27,500 nt of DNA from Trachelipus rathkii (Eukaryota; Arthropoda; Malacostraca; Isopoda; Trachelipodidae): contig JABUQX010088533.1 in the NCBI GenBank assembly GCA_015478945.1, forward strand, positions 1 through 27,500. Direction: 5' to 3'. Made by a program: the position numbers and the translations under genes. The notes under the pieces were generated by a model, which saw only the letters and a program-made list of their open reading frames with translations, searched no databases and was not told the origin of the DNA. Of this stretch, positions 14,079 through 24,251 are shown piece by piece (the stretch's first letter is position 1; the number at the start of each line of letters is the position of its first letter).

Positions 14079-14699
14079 ATGGAATCCTCATCCAGTGTGG
14101 TTTGGAAATACTTTGATATAGCTTTCCATGACATCGCAAAACGTATACTTTGCAATTGTAATTATTCTCGGAGAGGAATAACGACATCTGGGTTAAGAAA
14201 CCATCTAATTAACAAACACAAGGAAGTGGTAGAAAGGAAAACGAGTAAAAAAGTAAAGTATTTTCAATACCAGTTTTAAGAATGAAGCAAATACAAAGAT
14301 ATGGAAGCTTAAATTAAAGAAAAATACAAAAGATGGATAGTATATTTACAGATGTAATAGTAATGGACAATTTTCTGTTTCCTCACGTTCAAATTCTTGG
14401 CTTTGTAAGACTAATGAAAGTAGCTGTCCCTTTCTAACCCCTATGTCAAAGGAAATATACAGAGATATTGTTTGTGAGAAAATGTATGACTGCGTTAAAA
14501 ACTAAAGTTTCAGAATTAATAACCTCTATTAAACAATCATCCAAATTAGCTTTCTCCACCAACGAAAGCTCAGATACTCAATTCAATTAGCAGTTTCTTT
14601 GTTCTCTTTGACTAGTCATGCCTCATGCCGAAGACAATTATTTCAAACGCTAAAATTTTGTGTTGTGAGCTGAACCACTCACGGAACGTCACACGGATG
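14079..14699 (+). pseudogene. hAT transposase, N-terminal fragment (BED finger), module A
   Basis: hAT transposases excise and reinsert the element. Their N-terminal BED finger binds the element ends. The frame from ATG 14079 to 14279 (66 codons) has the BED signature VWKYFDI...AKRILC...TSGLRNHL.NKHKE. The second Cys and the H-x4-H pair are present, but the first Cys of the C-x2-C pair is Arg (CGT). After the stop, degraded coding sequence continues in broken frames, including GFVRLMKVAVP-like residues near 14400, RDIVCEKMYDCVK near 14463-14502, and FSTNESSDTQ near 14552. These match the segment before the catalytic core. Cut at 14699 by the next LINE. The RNase H-like core and the C-terminal dimerisation domain are absent. 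Confidence 0.8.
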
Positions 14700-17245
14700 G
14701 GAGGGGAACCCGGCGTCATCTGTGCTGAAGGGGTATGAGAAGTATCACTCGTTCATGATTTGGTACACACGACCTAGCACCACCAGGTTTGGTTCTTTTT
14801 CCCTTACCTTTCTGGAACACTTAAAATAAGGTCCCGCCGCTCAGCGCGGTCTTCCAGACACAAATCTCATGAGCTCGACAACCATGAGGGGCGACCAATT
14901 TAATTCAAAATATTATGGAAGTTATTTTAAATACGTCTCGGATTATGCCAGATATTTCCGGTACTGAAACTGCTATGTTTCTGCTATGACCACGATTTTT
15001 GAATTACACTTTTAACACGATTCCTTCCATTTCACCTGGAAGGCCGCTGCCTACTCCCAGCGATACCTCGCCTGGCAAGTCCTCGACATCCCATGTGCCC
15101 AAATGGTTGTGGCAATTCCGAAAAGGTGACTACCTTAGTCGTTCTCATTTTCCTGCGGACACATCATTTCCGATGTATTACTTATTACGATCCACCCACG
15201 TTCATACATCTCACCTTACCAGTCATAGAATTATCATTCTTAGCGATGCACTTGAAAAATCTTAGGAGTTGAAGACCCTCCAGTCCCGTCTATATCTTTC
15301 AATCCTATTCCTCCACCACGGATTCTATCTATCCTTAACGTCTCTTTTTGGATATCCCTTTTATTGCCACTCCTGACGAAATAAGAAACATATTCAAAAG
15401 CATTATTTACGCTCACGTGCAGAAAAACAAAGATATTGTTTTCATTCTAAGCCATCTCCAACGGAAGAGATTTCCTGTTGCAAATGTATACAGGTTTCCC
15501 CCCGCGTCGAGACTCGCCTGATACCCCATATTCTCGCTTGCTGCAGGCCTTTAACACCCCCTTTTCCATCTACAAAGGTGAAAATAGGGTTTACAAGCTA
15601 TAGTGTTCGTCCGTTCATTCTCCGACCCAGACGTTGATTTAAGTGCCAGCGGTTTGGCCATCCCCAAAAATACTGAAGGGGACCGCGTGACATCTGTTTA
15701 TTCCCTGTTTATACACCCCACACTGCAAAATCTGTGGGGGACCCCAAAGTGCCTCTTTCCTAAAATGCCCGTCTTAACTGTTGGAGCAAGAGGTTTTAGA
15801 GTTATCTACCATACAAAACTTGAGCAGGAAAAATGCCAAACACCAGCTCAAAGACAAATATCCTACAAGACAAAGGCAATGCTACGCTACAATTACAGCG
15901 CTTTCCCGCCTCTGCGTGTCAACCCACCGACAACCTCATTCCAATAGAACTCGACCCACCAACTCCAGCGGGACTCATTCATATACTGCAACCTGCCCAC
16001 CTGTATTACATATATTACCGACTATTCAAATAGTTCGAAAGCAGCCCTCGATCCAAACTCCCGCCCAAGATGCCATCAACAACCCTACCACGAGTACTAG
16101 TTTTCAACCAATCAGCAACGAAACTATGTTTGCTTACCCATCACAGACCTTGGAGAGCATTTTCTGCTGAAAAACTCTCCCCTTTACCCTCCCGATGACA
16201 TCGTCAACTCAAGCAAGAGATTCTGCGTCTATGTCATATAATCCATCTCTCACCATTGCTTCTACTCCTGAAACGGATGTTCCAGAGCAGAAACAAAAGA
16301 TTAGGCACAAAACAAGGATTTATTCGCTAAAATATAAAACATCTGAATTCTTAAAGCAGGACACATCAACTCTCGATGTAAAAAAAAAATGCAACTCAGA
16401 AGAGACCGATGCAGATCTATTCCCGCGACAAAAGCATCTAATTCAATAGATTATGCCTAATCAACCACAGCTGTCGAACACACAAAACAACTCTCTAATA
16501 ACTTCCTGGATTATTCCAGCTCTTCCGAATCCTCCCCCAACTCCTCTTTCGAGTTTCCTATCACAGCACTCCATACCGAATCAAACGAATTCCAGTTTCC
16601 AAATGGAGCTTTATGTGATGATTCCCTCACCCCTTCTGACACTTCTGAGGTGAATGGAAAACTGTTAAGCACTAACACCGCAAACGATCTAAGCGTTCTG
16701 ATGCATCCGATGTCATAAAAGGGGCCCCAGAGGTCTCCCATCCTAACTCAGATTGTCCAGCTTTTCAAAATCACCCACCTAATGGTTCATTGACATAGTC
16801 TCCAGCCCTCGACTTTCTTACTTCACAGAATCTCTAGGAACCACTGAATGTTTCTTCAACCCCCACCCCACCCCATCAGAGACTGCTTCCCCTATTAACC
16901 CAACGGAATCTATATTATGTCCCAACCTCACAACTCCAACGCCATAACAAAAAGGTGACCCATTTCCAGTGACACCTTCTTACACTCTATGGAATCAGCC
17001 CCATAATTTCCATCCAGTTCTGAATCTGTTTGCTCGGTGGAAACTAACATCGCTCCCACTTCTAATTATGAACATTCTGATTGCTCTTCCAGCAACCAAC
17101 TGCGTCCACACAATAATATGGACTTGGTCGAACTCAATTAGCTTCATATTCATGGCGAAGTCCCCCTGTCAAATAAATAACGAAGCTCTCCCTCCTGAAA
17201 TCGATCGCACAACCCAAATCATTGTTGTAAAATAATTATTCACTT

Positions 17246-17248
<3 letters not shown>
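14700..17248 (+). mobile_element. Module B: I/Jockey-type LINE, 5' UTR and ORF1, 3'-truncated
   Basis: Begins right after the hAT fragment with GGAGGGGAACCCGGCGTCAT and carries the shared CACACGACCTAGCACCA landmark near 14765. It is almost identical to module C over 15,095-15,700, and to module A from 15,717 (equivalent to 12,018, a 3,699-base offset). Its 3' end differs from A and C after GAAGTCCCCCTGTCAAATAA (near 17,158-17,177) and runs into a TA array at 17,249. No endonuclease or reverse transcriptase is present. Confidence 0.75.
15603..16718 (+). pseudogene. LINE ORF1 (zinc-knuckle, gag-like) remnant, module B
   Basis: Same gene as in module A. The first knuckle (around 15,635-15,675) reads *-FKCQRFGHPQKY-* when translated in the VRPF frame: two positions that should be Cys are TGA stops. 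Module C has the same two stops and module A does not. The last knuckle HCKICGG...C (about 15,719-15,766) has Gln for the ligand His and is followed by a TAA also found in A but not in C. The C-terminal Ser/Pro-rich part ends at TAA 16716-16718. A small basic segment (KQKIRHKTRIY, about 16,291-16,323) could have been a nuclear or RNA-binding stretch. It is non-functional. Confidence 0.65.
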
Positions 17249-17289
<41 letters not shown>

Positions 17290-17337
17290 TAGATATATAT
17301 ATATATATAAATATATATATGAAAGATATATATATAT

Positions 17338-17368
<31 letters not shown>

Positions 17369-17369
17369 G

Positions 17370-17461
<92 letters not shown>

Positions 17462-17465
17462 ATAC

Positions 17466-17549
<84 letters not shown>
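17249..17549. repeat. (TA)n array at the LINE/hAT junction of module B
   Basis: About 300 bases of TA broken by GGTAGATA, GAAAGATA, AGTTATA, ATGGTATA and AACTATATACACAAATA. It is longer and more interrupted than the module A array although the flanks are otherwise close copies. Confidence 0.96.
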
Positions 17550-17554
<5 letters not shown>

Positions 17555-17581
17555 TCATTTTTTATATATTTGTTACTTTTA

Positions 17582-17711
17582 GAATGTGAATATTCACGCT
17601 TTTTTAATATTCGCATTGACATTCGTATTCTCGAATATTAAAAAAATATTCCCATTCCCAATTATTCGCATTCTCACTCGAACACATGCGAATGAGAATA
17701 TAAAACGGTCC
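17582..17711. mobile_element. Truncated MITE-like inverted-repeat element, right end kept
   Basis: Matches the module C element from GAATATTCACG to the right end AATGAGAATATAAAACGGTCC, whose reverse complement resembles the left end GGACGGTATATTCGCATT of module A. The left end is missing and replaced by TA-array-derived sequence. Confidence 0.6.
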
Positions 17712-17869
17712 GATGGGACTCGTTAGAAAATTTAGCGACTGTGATAAATTGACTAATACCATCTCAAGGTCGTGGTAGTAATTTGAGCCACACTCGAAGT
17801 CTAAGAACATTGATTGACTTGTACGTGTGAGTATATATAGTCGAAATCAATTGTTGAAACAATTGCGTA

Positions 17870-18481
17870 ATGGAATCCTCATCCAGTGTGGTTTGGAAAT
17901 ACTTTGATATAGCTTTCCATGACATCGCAAAACGTATACTTTGCAATTGTAATTATTCTCGGAGAGGAATAACGACATCTGGGTTAAGAAACCATCTAAT
18001 TAACAAACACAAGGAAGTGGTAGAAAGGAAAACGAGTAAAAGAGTAAAGTATTTTCAATACCAGTTTATATATTGAATTAGCATAAAGATATGGAAGTTT
18101 AAACAAAGAAAATACAAAAGATGGATAGTATATTTACAGGATGTAATAGTAATGGAATACTTTCTGCTTCTCAATGTTCCAAATTCATTGTACGGTTAAT
18201 GAAAGTAGTTGTTCCTTTCTATCGGCTAAGTCAAAGCAAATATTAGAGATATTGTTTGTGAGAAAATGTATATGATTGCGTTAAAACTTGTTTCAGAATT
18301 ATAACCTCTATTAAACAATCATCCAAATTAGCTTTCTCCACCAACGAAAGCTCAGATACTCAATTCAATTAGCAGTTTCTTTGTTCTCTTTGACTAGTCA
18401 TGCCTCATGCCGAAGACAATTATTTCAAACGCTAAAATTTTGTGTTGTGAGCTGAACCACTCACGGAACGTCACACGGATG
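17870..18481 (+). pseudogene. hAT transposase, N-terminal fragment (BED finger), module B
   Basis: The BED-finger frame from ATG 17870 to 18076 (68 codons) is the same as in module A, apart from Lys to Arg in the tail and a different last few residues. The first zinc-binding Cys is again Arg, while the second Cys and H-x4-H are kept. Downstream, RDIVCEKMY-like and FSTNESSDTQ residues can be read in broken frames up to 18481, where the LINE of module C starts. The catalytic core is missing. Confidence 0.8.
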
Positions 18482-18916
18482 GGAGGGGAACCCGGCGTCA
18501 TCTGTGCTGAAGGGGTATGAGAAGTATCACTCGTTCATGATTTGGTACACACGACCTAGCACCACCAGGTTTGGTTCTTTTTCCCTTGCCTTTCTGGAAC
18601 ACTTAAAATAAGGTCCCGCCGCTCAGCGCGGTCTTCCAGACACAAATCTCATGAGCTCGACAACCATGAGGGGCGACCAATTTAATTCAAAATATTATGG
18701 AAGTTATTTTAAATACGTCTCGGATTATGCCAGATATTTCCGGTACTGAAACTGCTATGTTTCTGCTATGACCACGATTTTTGAATTACACTTTTAACAC
18801 GATTCCTTCCATTTCACCTGGAAGGCCGCTGCCTACTCCCAGCGATACCTCGCCTGGCAAGTCCTCGACATCCCATGTGCCCAAATGGTTGTGGCAATTC
18901 CGAAAAGGTGACTACC
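18482..18916 (+). mobile_element. Module C LINE, 5' segment before the insertion
   Basis: Near-identical to the first 435 bases of module B (offset 3,782), starting GGAGGGGAACCCGGCGTCAT. Ends at GTGACTACC, where the 3-kb insertion begins. The last 29 bases are repeated on the far side of the insertion. Confidence 0.8.
18888..18916 (+). repeat. 29-bp direct repeat, left copy, flanking the insertion
   Basis: LINE sequence beginning GTTGTGGCAATTCCG and ending GGTGACTACC, repeated exactly at 21965-21993. Module B has this sequence only once (near 15,095-15,125), so the second copy arose with the insertion. Confidence 0.9.
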
Positions 18917-19004
18917 CTACATCATTGGGCAAACGCCCTGGGCATTTATCTAGCATTTGGTCCAATTTGGGCACGTTATGCATTTATACTTTTATTATTT
19001 TTAT

Positions 19005-19103
<99 letters not shown>

Positions 19104-19105
19104 AA

Positions 19106-19184
<79 letters not shown>
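19005..19184. repeat. (TA)n array, left of the Tigger insertion
   Basis: TA array with breaks ATGTTATA and AGAAAAGTATA. Together with the array at 21,627 it probably formed one TA tract before the Tigger element entered. Confidence 0.95.
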
Positions 19185-19190
<6 letters not shown>

Positions 19191-21623
19191 CCTCGTAGAA
19201 TTGCTATTAAGTAGTTAGACCTATCGCGTTAGAAGTATACTTAATATAACTTAACTCCCTTGAAAAATCATTAATTTTAAAAATTTTACCTTTGTATAAA
19301 AAAAACACGCGTATTTTTATTTATCCTTAATAATTGAAAAAATTTGTGCATATAATGTTATTTACAGAACAGTATAGAAACATATTTTATTGACTAGTTA
19401 ATTAGTAGGATATTTATTACATTACAGTACAGTACTGTAAATACTATCTTAAATTGAACAAAAAAAAGTTTTTTTAAATGAAAATATACAATGTATAAAA
19501 CTTTAACTCTTGAGATAATATTTTTTATATTTAATTGAATAGTCTATGTATTGTAATATAAAAAGTTAACTAATTGTACCAAAAATATTTTCTTTTCAGT
19601 ATAAATGAAGTTGAAGGAGCTGGAGATGAATGAGGTTCCTGAATCTGTAGATTTGATAAGTTGCTTTTCTTAGAAATACATCACATTTCAGTAATTGATG
19701 CTTTTGGTTTTTAGCTCACCTCAAATATCTTTCATATGGAGATTTTAAATCATTTTAATTCCTTTTATTCTTTGAGACTGCATTCCATTGAAGGACCTTT
19801 ATATAAATTTAAATTATTTAACTGTTTTGTCATACGAAACATAGTTCACCTAATGTATTTAAATCCCAATCATTTACTACAGCATTTTTTTCATCGTCAT
19901 TGTCAGTATCAGAAACTGAATTAACAAGTTCAGCTAACACACATTCGTTAATGTCTCCTTATTCCCTTCAATTGTTTCTTAAATTTCTTTTTGGTGGAGG
20001 CCGTCAAATCCATCACCACCAACGTGATGGGCAATTGCAACAATGTTTGCAACTTCATCTTCTGCAGTTGAAAATCCTAGAAAATAAAGCATCCACTCCA
20101 TAAATTTTTCCAGTAAGCGTTAACCGGGTGTGGTTTAATTTTGATCAATTGCCTCCTTAACATAATTTACAGTCTGCAATATTTAAAGATTCTCCCAGTT
20201 CATGACGTTTGCATTCGAATCCTCATCAAGAAAATTACAAACTTTATTTGTTATCTTTTAGTTATTAGCTTTGGAAACATTTGATTTCACTCTTGGATCT
20301 AAAAAGCTTAGCGAATTGAAGTATTGGTTGAACAAATTGCAACCCTGACATTCTCATTGGCAGTTGAAGCCCTTCTGATGACCGCCATTGTCATATAAAC
20401 AACCCTTAAATGGGTATCTTATTTTTAAGAGAACCTCACCTCTTAAAACAAAACACTTATGAAACCATTAAATAAATAAACTGTGACCCAAGCCCTTTTA
20501 TTGGACTCTAGAAGACTGGCAATAGATTTTTGTTTTTCCCTATCATACAAAAGTAGGTTTGCTGACTTCACAGTTGTAGTTTGAGTTATACAGCCATTGC
20601 AGCAAAAATAAGGATATCACGCTGATCCTTTTGCTGCTGCAAGCCTGGGCATCGCTTTTCATTTTTAGAAATGTATGTGCGATCTGGTATTTTTTTCCAG
20701 AGAAGCTCAGTTTCATCAGCATTGAAAACTTGTCAGTGCAGTTACCCTTATCTTCATTTATTTTCATAAATTCATCTGGAAATGTTCTTGCTGCTTCATT
20801 ACTTGCGGACGTCGATTCTCCTGTCGTACGAATAAATATTTTTTAAAGCAAAACGCTTTTTGAAATTATCAAGCCAACCCTGGCTAAATTTATACTTTGT
20901 CATTTTGATTTTTAAGCATCATTTAGAGTAGAGGCCTTTGTTCTTAACGTTATTCCGTATTTAATGTTCAATTTATGTCTTCGAGCCAGATATTTAATGC
21001 CTGTTCAGTTTTAACCAACGTATCATCTCGCAGACGGCTTGTCATTTTAGATGCACTTAAAGATCTTCCTTCTTTGACTGCGGAATAATTTTTTCTTTGT
21101 TTTTAAATTATAAAATATAAAAATCATGTATATTGTAATTACATGAAACAGTTGTTATAGAAGAACTTCAGCTCTAATTAAATTAAAAATTTTTTATTTT
21201 CTTCCAGTGATATGCCAATCTATTCTTTTTTTTAGAATTTGGTGTATGTTTCGTTTCTTAGCTATGATAAAAATATTTATAAAATACTGTACACAATGTA
21301 TAAAAATTTATAATATTTTAAGAAGCATATACAGACGCTATCAACAAGAGTGCAAATGAGTTACAGTAAAAGCTCATTGCCAGCAGTAAGAGCCTATTGC
21401 CAGCAGAGGATCATTGTGGACTTCATTTTAACTGTATGACTAATGAATTACAATTTTAATTATTTTGCAATTTTAATTTTAATTTTTATTTTCTTTTAAC
21501 ATATGTTTGTATTACAGAATTTTAATTTTATTTTTGTAATTTTAATTTTTCTTTTTATCTTTTTACCAACCCCAGTATAGCAAGCCAGCGTTCTATAAGA
21601 CCGCGTTCTACGAGGGACGACTG
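19185..21623 (-). mobile_element. pogo/Tigger-like DNA transposon inserted in a TA array
   Basis: Tigger elements belong to the Tc1/mariner superfamily and insert at TA. The right end (reverse strand) begins CAGTCGTCCCTCGTAGAACG, and the left end has the related GTCCTCGTAGAATTGCTATTA at about 19,188. These act as terminal inverted repeats. The element is flanked on both sides by TA repeats, matching the TA target preference. It carries one decayed transposase on the reverse strand and about 700 bases of non-coding DNA beyond its C-terminal end. Confidence 0.8.
19905..21097 (-). pseudogene. Tigger/pogo-type transposase (CENP-B HTH plus DDE_1) pseudogene
   Basis: Reading from right to left in several frames: SRLRDDTLVKTEQALNIWLE near 21,050-20,990 matches the linker and start of the CENP-B-type helix-turn-helix. 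FSQGWLDNFKKRFAL near 20,892-20,850 matches the conserved W-x2-FKKR motif. FNADETELLWKKIPDRTY near 20,735-20,683 holds the first catalytic Asp. A YDNGGHQKG stretch near 20,395 corresponds to the DNAPGH motif with the second Asp, and LDPRVKS near 20,305 is a possible third Asp region. NAYWKNLWSGC near 20,120-20,088 and VANIVAIAHHVGGDGF near 20,058-20,011 match the C-terminal part of the family. Many stops and frame changes rule out function. Exact ends are approximate. Confidence 0.85.
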
Positions 21624-21625
21624 TG

Positions 21626-21626
<1 letters not shown>

Positions 21627-21683
<57 letters not shown>

Positions 21684-21720
21684 GATATATATATATATAT
21701 ATAAAACTTTTAATATATAC

Positions 21721-21780
<60 letters not shown>
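21627..21780. repeat. (TA)n array with a (GA)n interruption, right of the Tigger insertion
   Basis: TA repeats at 21,627-21,671, an AGAGAGAGAGAG stretch, TA again, a 20-base AAAACTTTTAATATATACAG break, then TA to 21,780. Confidence 0.94.
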
Positions 21781-21784
<4 letters not shown>

Positions 21785-21870
21785 AAATAAGATAAATGTT
21801 CTTTTAATGTTTTTTTTTAAATGTTATTCATTTAATTAATCTTAACTGATAATTTTATAAATGCCCAGTT

Positions 21871-21960
21871 TTTGGGCAGGCATTTATGAAATGGGCAAAT
21901 GCCTGGACAAATGCCCATTTTATAAATGCCTGCCCACTGGGCATTTGCCCAGCGTACATC
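21871..21960. repeat. Palindrome-rich right end of the insertion
   Basis: TGGGCAGGCATTTATGAAAT near 21,873 is mirrored by its reverse complement ending in ATGCCTGCCCA near 21,937 with one mismatch over 25 bases, which would form a long hairpin. It is followed by CTGGGCATTTGCCCAG, a second small palindrome. Confidence 0.8.
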
Positions 21961-21964
21961 ACTA

Positions 21965-21993
21965 GTTGTGGCAATTCCGAAAAGGTGACTACC
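21965..21993 (+). repeat. 29-bp direct repeat, right copy
   Basis: Exact copy of 18888-18916. LINE sequence resumes here and continues as in module B. Confidence 0.9.
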
Positions 21994-22127
21994 TTAGTCG
22001 TTCTCATTTTCCTGCGGACACATCATTTCCGATGTATTACTTATTACGATCCACCCACGTTCATACATCTCACCTTACCAGTCATAGAATTATCATTCTT
22101 AGCGATGCACTTGAAAAATCTTAGGAG

Positions 22128-23577
22128 TTGAAGACCCTCCAGTCCTGTCTATATCTTTCAATCCTATTCCTCCACCAAGGATTCTATCTACCCTTAACGT
22201 CTCTTTTGGATATCCCTTTTATTGCCACTCCTGACGAAATAAGAAACATATTCAAAAACCTTATTTACGCTCACGTGCAGAAAAACAAAGATATTGTTTT
22301 CCTTCTAAGCCATCTCCAACGGAAAAGATTTCCTGTTGCAAATGTATACAAGTTTCCCCCCGCGTCGAGACTCGCCTGATACCCCAAATTCTCGCTTGCT
22401 GCAGGCCTTTAACACCCCTTTTCCATCTACAAAGGTGAAAATAGGGTCTACAAGCTATAGTGTTCGTCCGTTCAATCCCCGACTCAGACGTTGATTTAAG
22501 TGCCAGCGGTTTGGCCATCCTCAAAAATACTGAAGGGGACCGCGTGACATCTATTTATTCCCTGTTTATACACCCCACACTGCAAAATCTGTGGGGGACC
22601 CCAAAGTGCCTCTTTCCTAAAATGCCCGTCTTACCTGTTGGAGCAAGAGGTTTTAGAGTTATGTACCATACAAAAATTGAGCAGGAAAGATGCTAAACAC
22701 CAGCTCAAACACAAATATCCTACAAAACAAAGGCAATGCTATGCTACAATTGCAGCGCTTTCCCGCCTCCGCGTGTCAACCCACCGACACAACCTCATTC
22801 TAATAGAGCTCGACCCACCAACTCCAGCGGGACTCATTCATATACTGCAACCTGCCCACCTGCATTGCACATATTACCGGCTATTCAAATAGTTCGAAAG
22901 CAGCCCTCGATCCAAACTCCCGCCCAAGATGCCATCAACAACCCTACCACGAGTACTAGTTTTCAACCAATCAGCAACGAAACTATGTTTGCTTACCCAT
23001 CACAGACCTTGGAGAGCATTTTCTGCTGAAAAACTCTCCCCTTTACCCTCCCGATGACATCGTCAACTCAAGCAAGAGATTCTGCGTCTATGTCATATAA
23101 TCCATCTCTCACCATTGCTTCTACTCCTGAAACGGATGTTCCAGAGCAGAAACAAAAGATTAGGCACAAAACAAGGATTTATTCGCTAAAATATAAAATA
23201 TCTGAATTCTTAAAGCAGGACACATCAACTCCCGATGTAAAAAAAAAATGCAACTCAGAAGAGACCGATGCAGATCTATTCCCGCGACAAAAGCATCTAA
23301 TTCAATAGATTATGCCTAATCAACCACAGCTGTCGAACACACAAAACAACTCTCTAATAACTTCCTGGATTATTCCAGCTCTTCCGAATCCTCCCCCAAC
23401 TCCTCTTTCGAGTTTCCTATCACAGCGCTCCATACCGAATCAAACGAATTCCAGTTTCCAAATGGAGCTTTATGTGATGATTCCCTCACCCCTTCTGACA
23501 CTTCTGAGGTGAATGGAAAACTGTTAAGCACTAACACCGCAAACGATCTAAGCGTTCTGATGCATCCGATGTCATAA
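22128..23577 (+). pseudogene. LINE ORF1 (zinc-knuckle, gag-like) remnant, module C
   Basis: The best preserved of the three. An 84-codon frame (22128-22379) ending in RFPVANVYKFPPASRLA precedes the knuckles. The first knuckle (22492-22533) reads *FKCQRFGHPQKY* in the VRPF frame, with the first and last Cys positions as TGA. A change of frame leads to HCKICGGPQSASFLKC at 22578-22625, with Gln where the ligand His is usual. Here the frame runs on without the stop found in A and B, through YLLEQEVLELCTIQKLSRKD. Then come a basic stretch (KQKIRHKTRIY) and an acidic/Ser-rich tail (SSSSESSPNSSFEF) ending at TAA 23575-23577. The frame changes make it non-functional. Confidence 0.7.
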
Positions 23578-24251
23578 AAGGGGCCCCAGAGGTCTCCCAT
23601 CCTAACTCAGATTGTCCAGCTTTTCAAAATCACCCACCTAATGGTTCATTGACATAGTCTCCAGCCCTCGACTTTCTTACTTCACAGAATCTCTAGGAAC
23701 CACTGAATGTTTCTTCAACCCCCACCCCACCCCATCAGAGACTGCTTCCCCTATTAACCCAACGGAATCTATATTATGTCCCAACCTCACAACTCCAACG
23801 CCATAACAAAAAGGTGACCCATTTCCAGTGACACCTTCTTACACTCTATGGAATCAGCCCCATAATTTCCATCCAGTTCTGAATCTGTTTGCTCGGTGGA
23901 AACTAACATCGCTCCCACTTCTAATTATGAACATTCTGATTGCTCTTCCAGCAACCAACTGCGTCCACACAATAATATGGACTTGGTCGAACTCAATTAG
24001 CTTCATGTTCATGGCGAAGTCCCCCTATCAAATACCCCAGGAAACTCCCCTCCCCCCCCCGAAATCGATCGCACAACCCAAGTCATTGTTGTACGACTAT
24101 TCCTTACCACCTGGATTTACAGCTCCTCTCGATCAGGCCCTACTACTCAGCCTCTCCACCCACGACCGATTCTTCTTCTGACACTGCCGCTAACCACATA
24201 GAGACAATAGACTCAAGAAAACCATCTTTATAGTACTCATAACATCACAGT

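Larger units (their letters stand above)
13774..14699 (+). mobile_element. Module A hAT element, 5' half
   Basis: Contains the left part of a small inverted-repeat element, a non-coding leader, the BED-finger start of a hAT transposase and part of its following region. It ends abruptly at CACACGGATG (base 14699), after which LINE module B begins. The same sequence continues uninterrupted in module C after base 26520. The leader holds TATATATA at 14041-14048 and an 18-base perfect palindrome, CAATTGTT-GA-AACAATTG (14057-14074), just before the ATG. Confidence 0.8.
17550..18481 (+). mobile_element. Module B hAT element, 5' half
   Basis: Same structure as the module A copy, with the leader TATATATA at 17832-17839 and the same palindrome before the ATG. 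Ends at the identical base (CACACGGATG, 18481), where LINE module C begins. Between about 18,062 and 18,300 it is noticeably diverged from the A copy, but from about 18,305 to 18,481 the two are practically identical. Confidence 0.8.
18917..21964. mobile_element. 3,048-bp insertion in the LINE with related inverted ends, interior TA array and a nested Tigger element
   Basis: The left end reads TACATCATTGGGCAAACGCCC. The reverse complement of the right end reads TAGTGATGTACGCTGGGCAAATGCCC. The similarity continues loosely for about 70-90 bases through TGGGC..ATTTAT, CATTTG.TCCA and further GGGC and ATTT motifs. The right end contains a 25-base inverted repeat with one mismatch (TGGGCAGGCATTTAT... 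against its complement, about 21,871-21,937) and the small palindrome CTGGGCA-TT-TGCCCAG. After removal of the Tigger insertion, the remainder is a small non-autonomous element of a few hundred bases with a TA-rich middle. TIRs of the form TAGTG..GGGCAAA recall hAT-type MITEs. The family is inferred, not shown. Confidence 0.6.
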
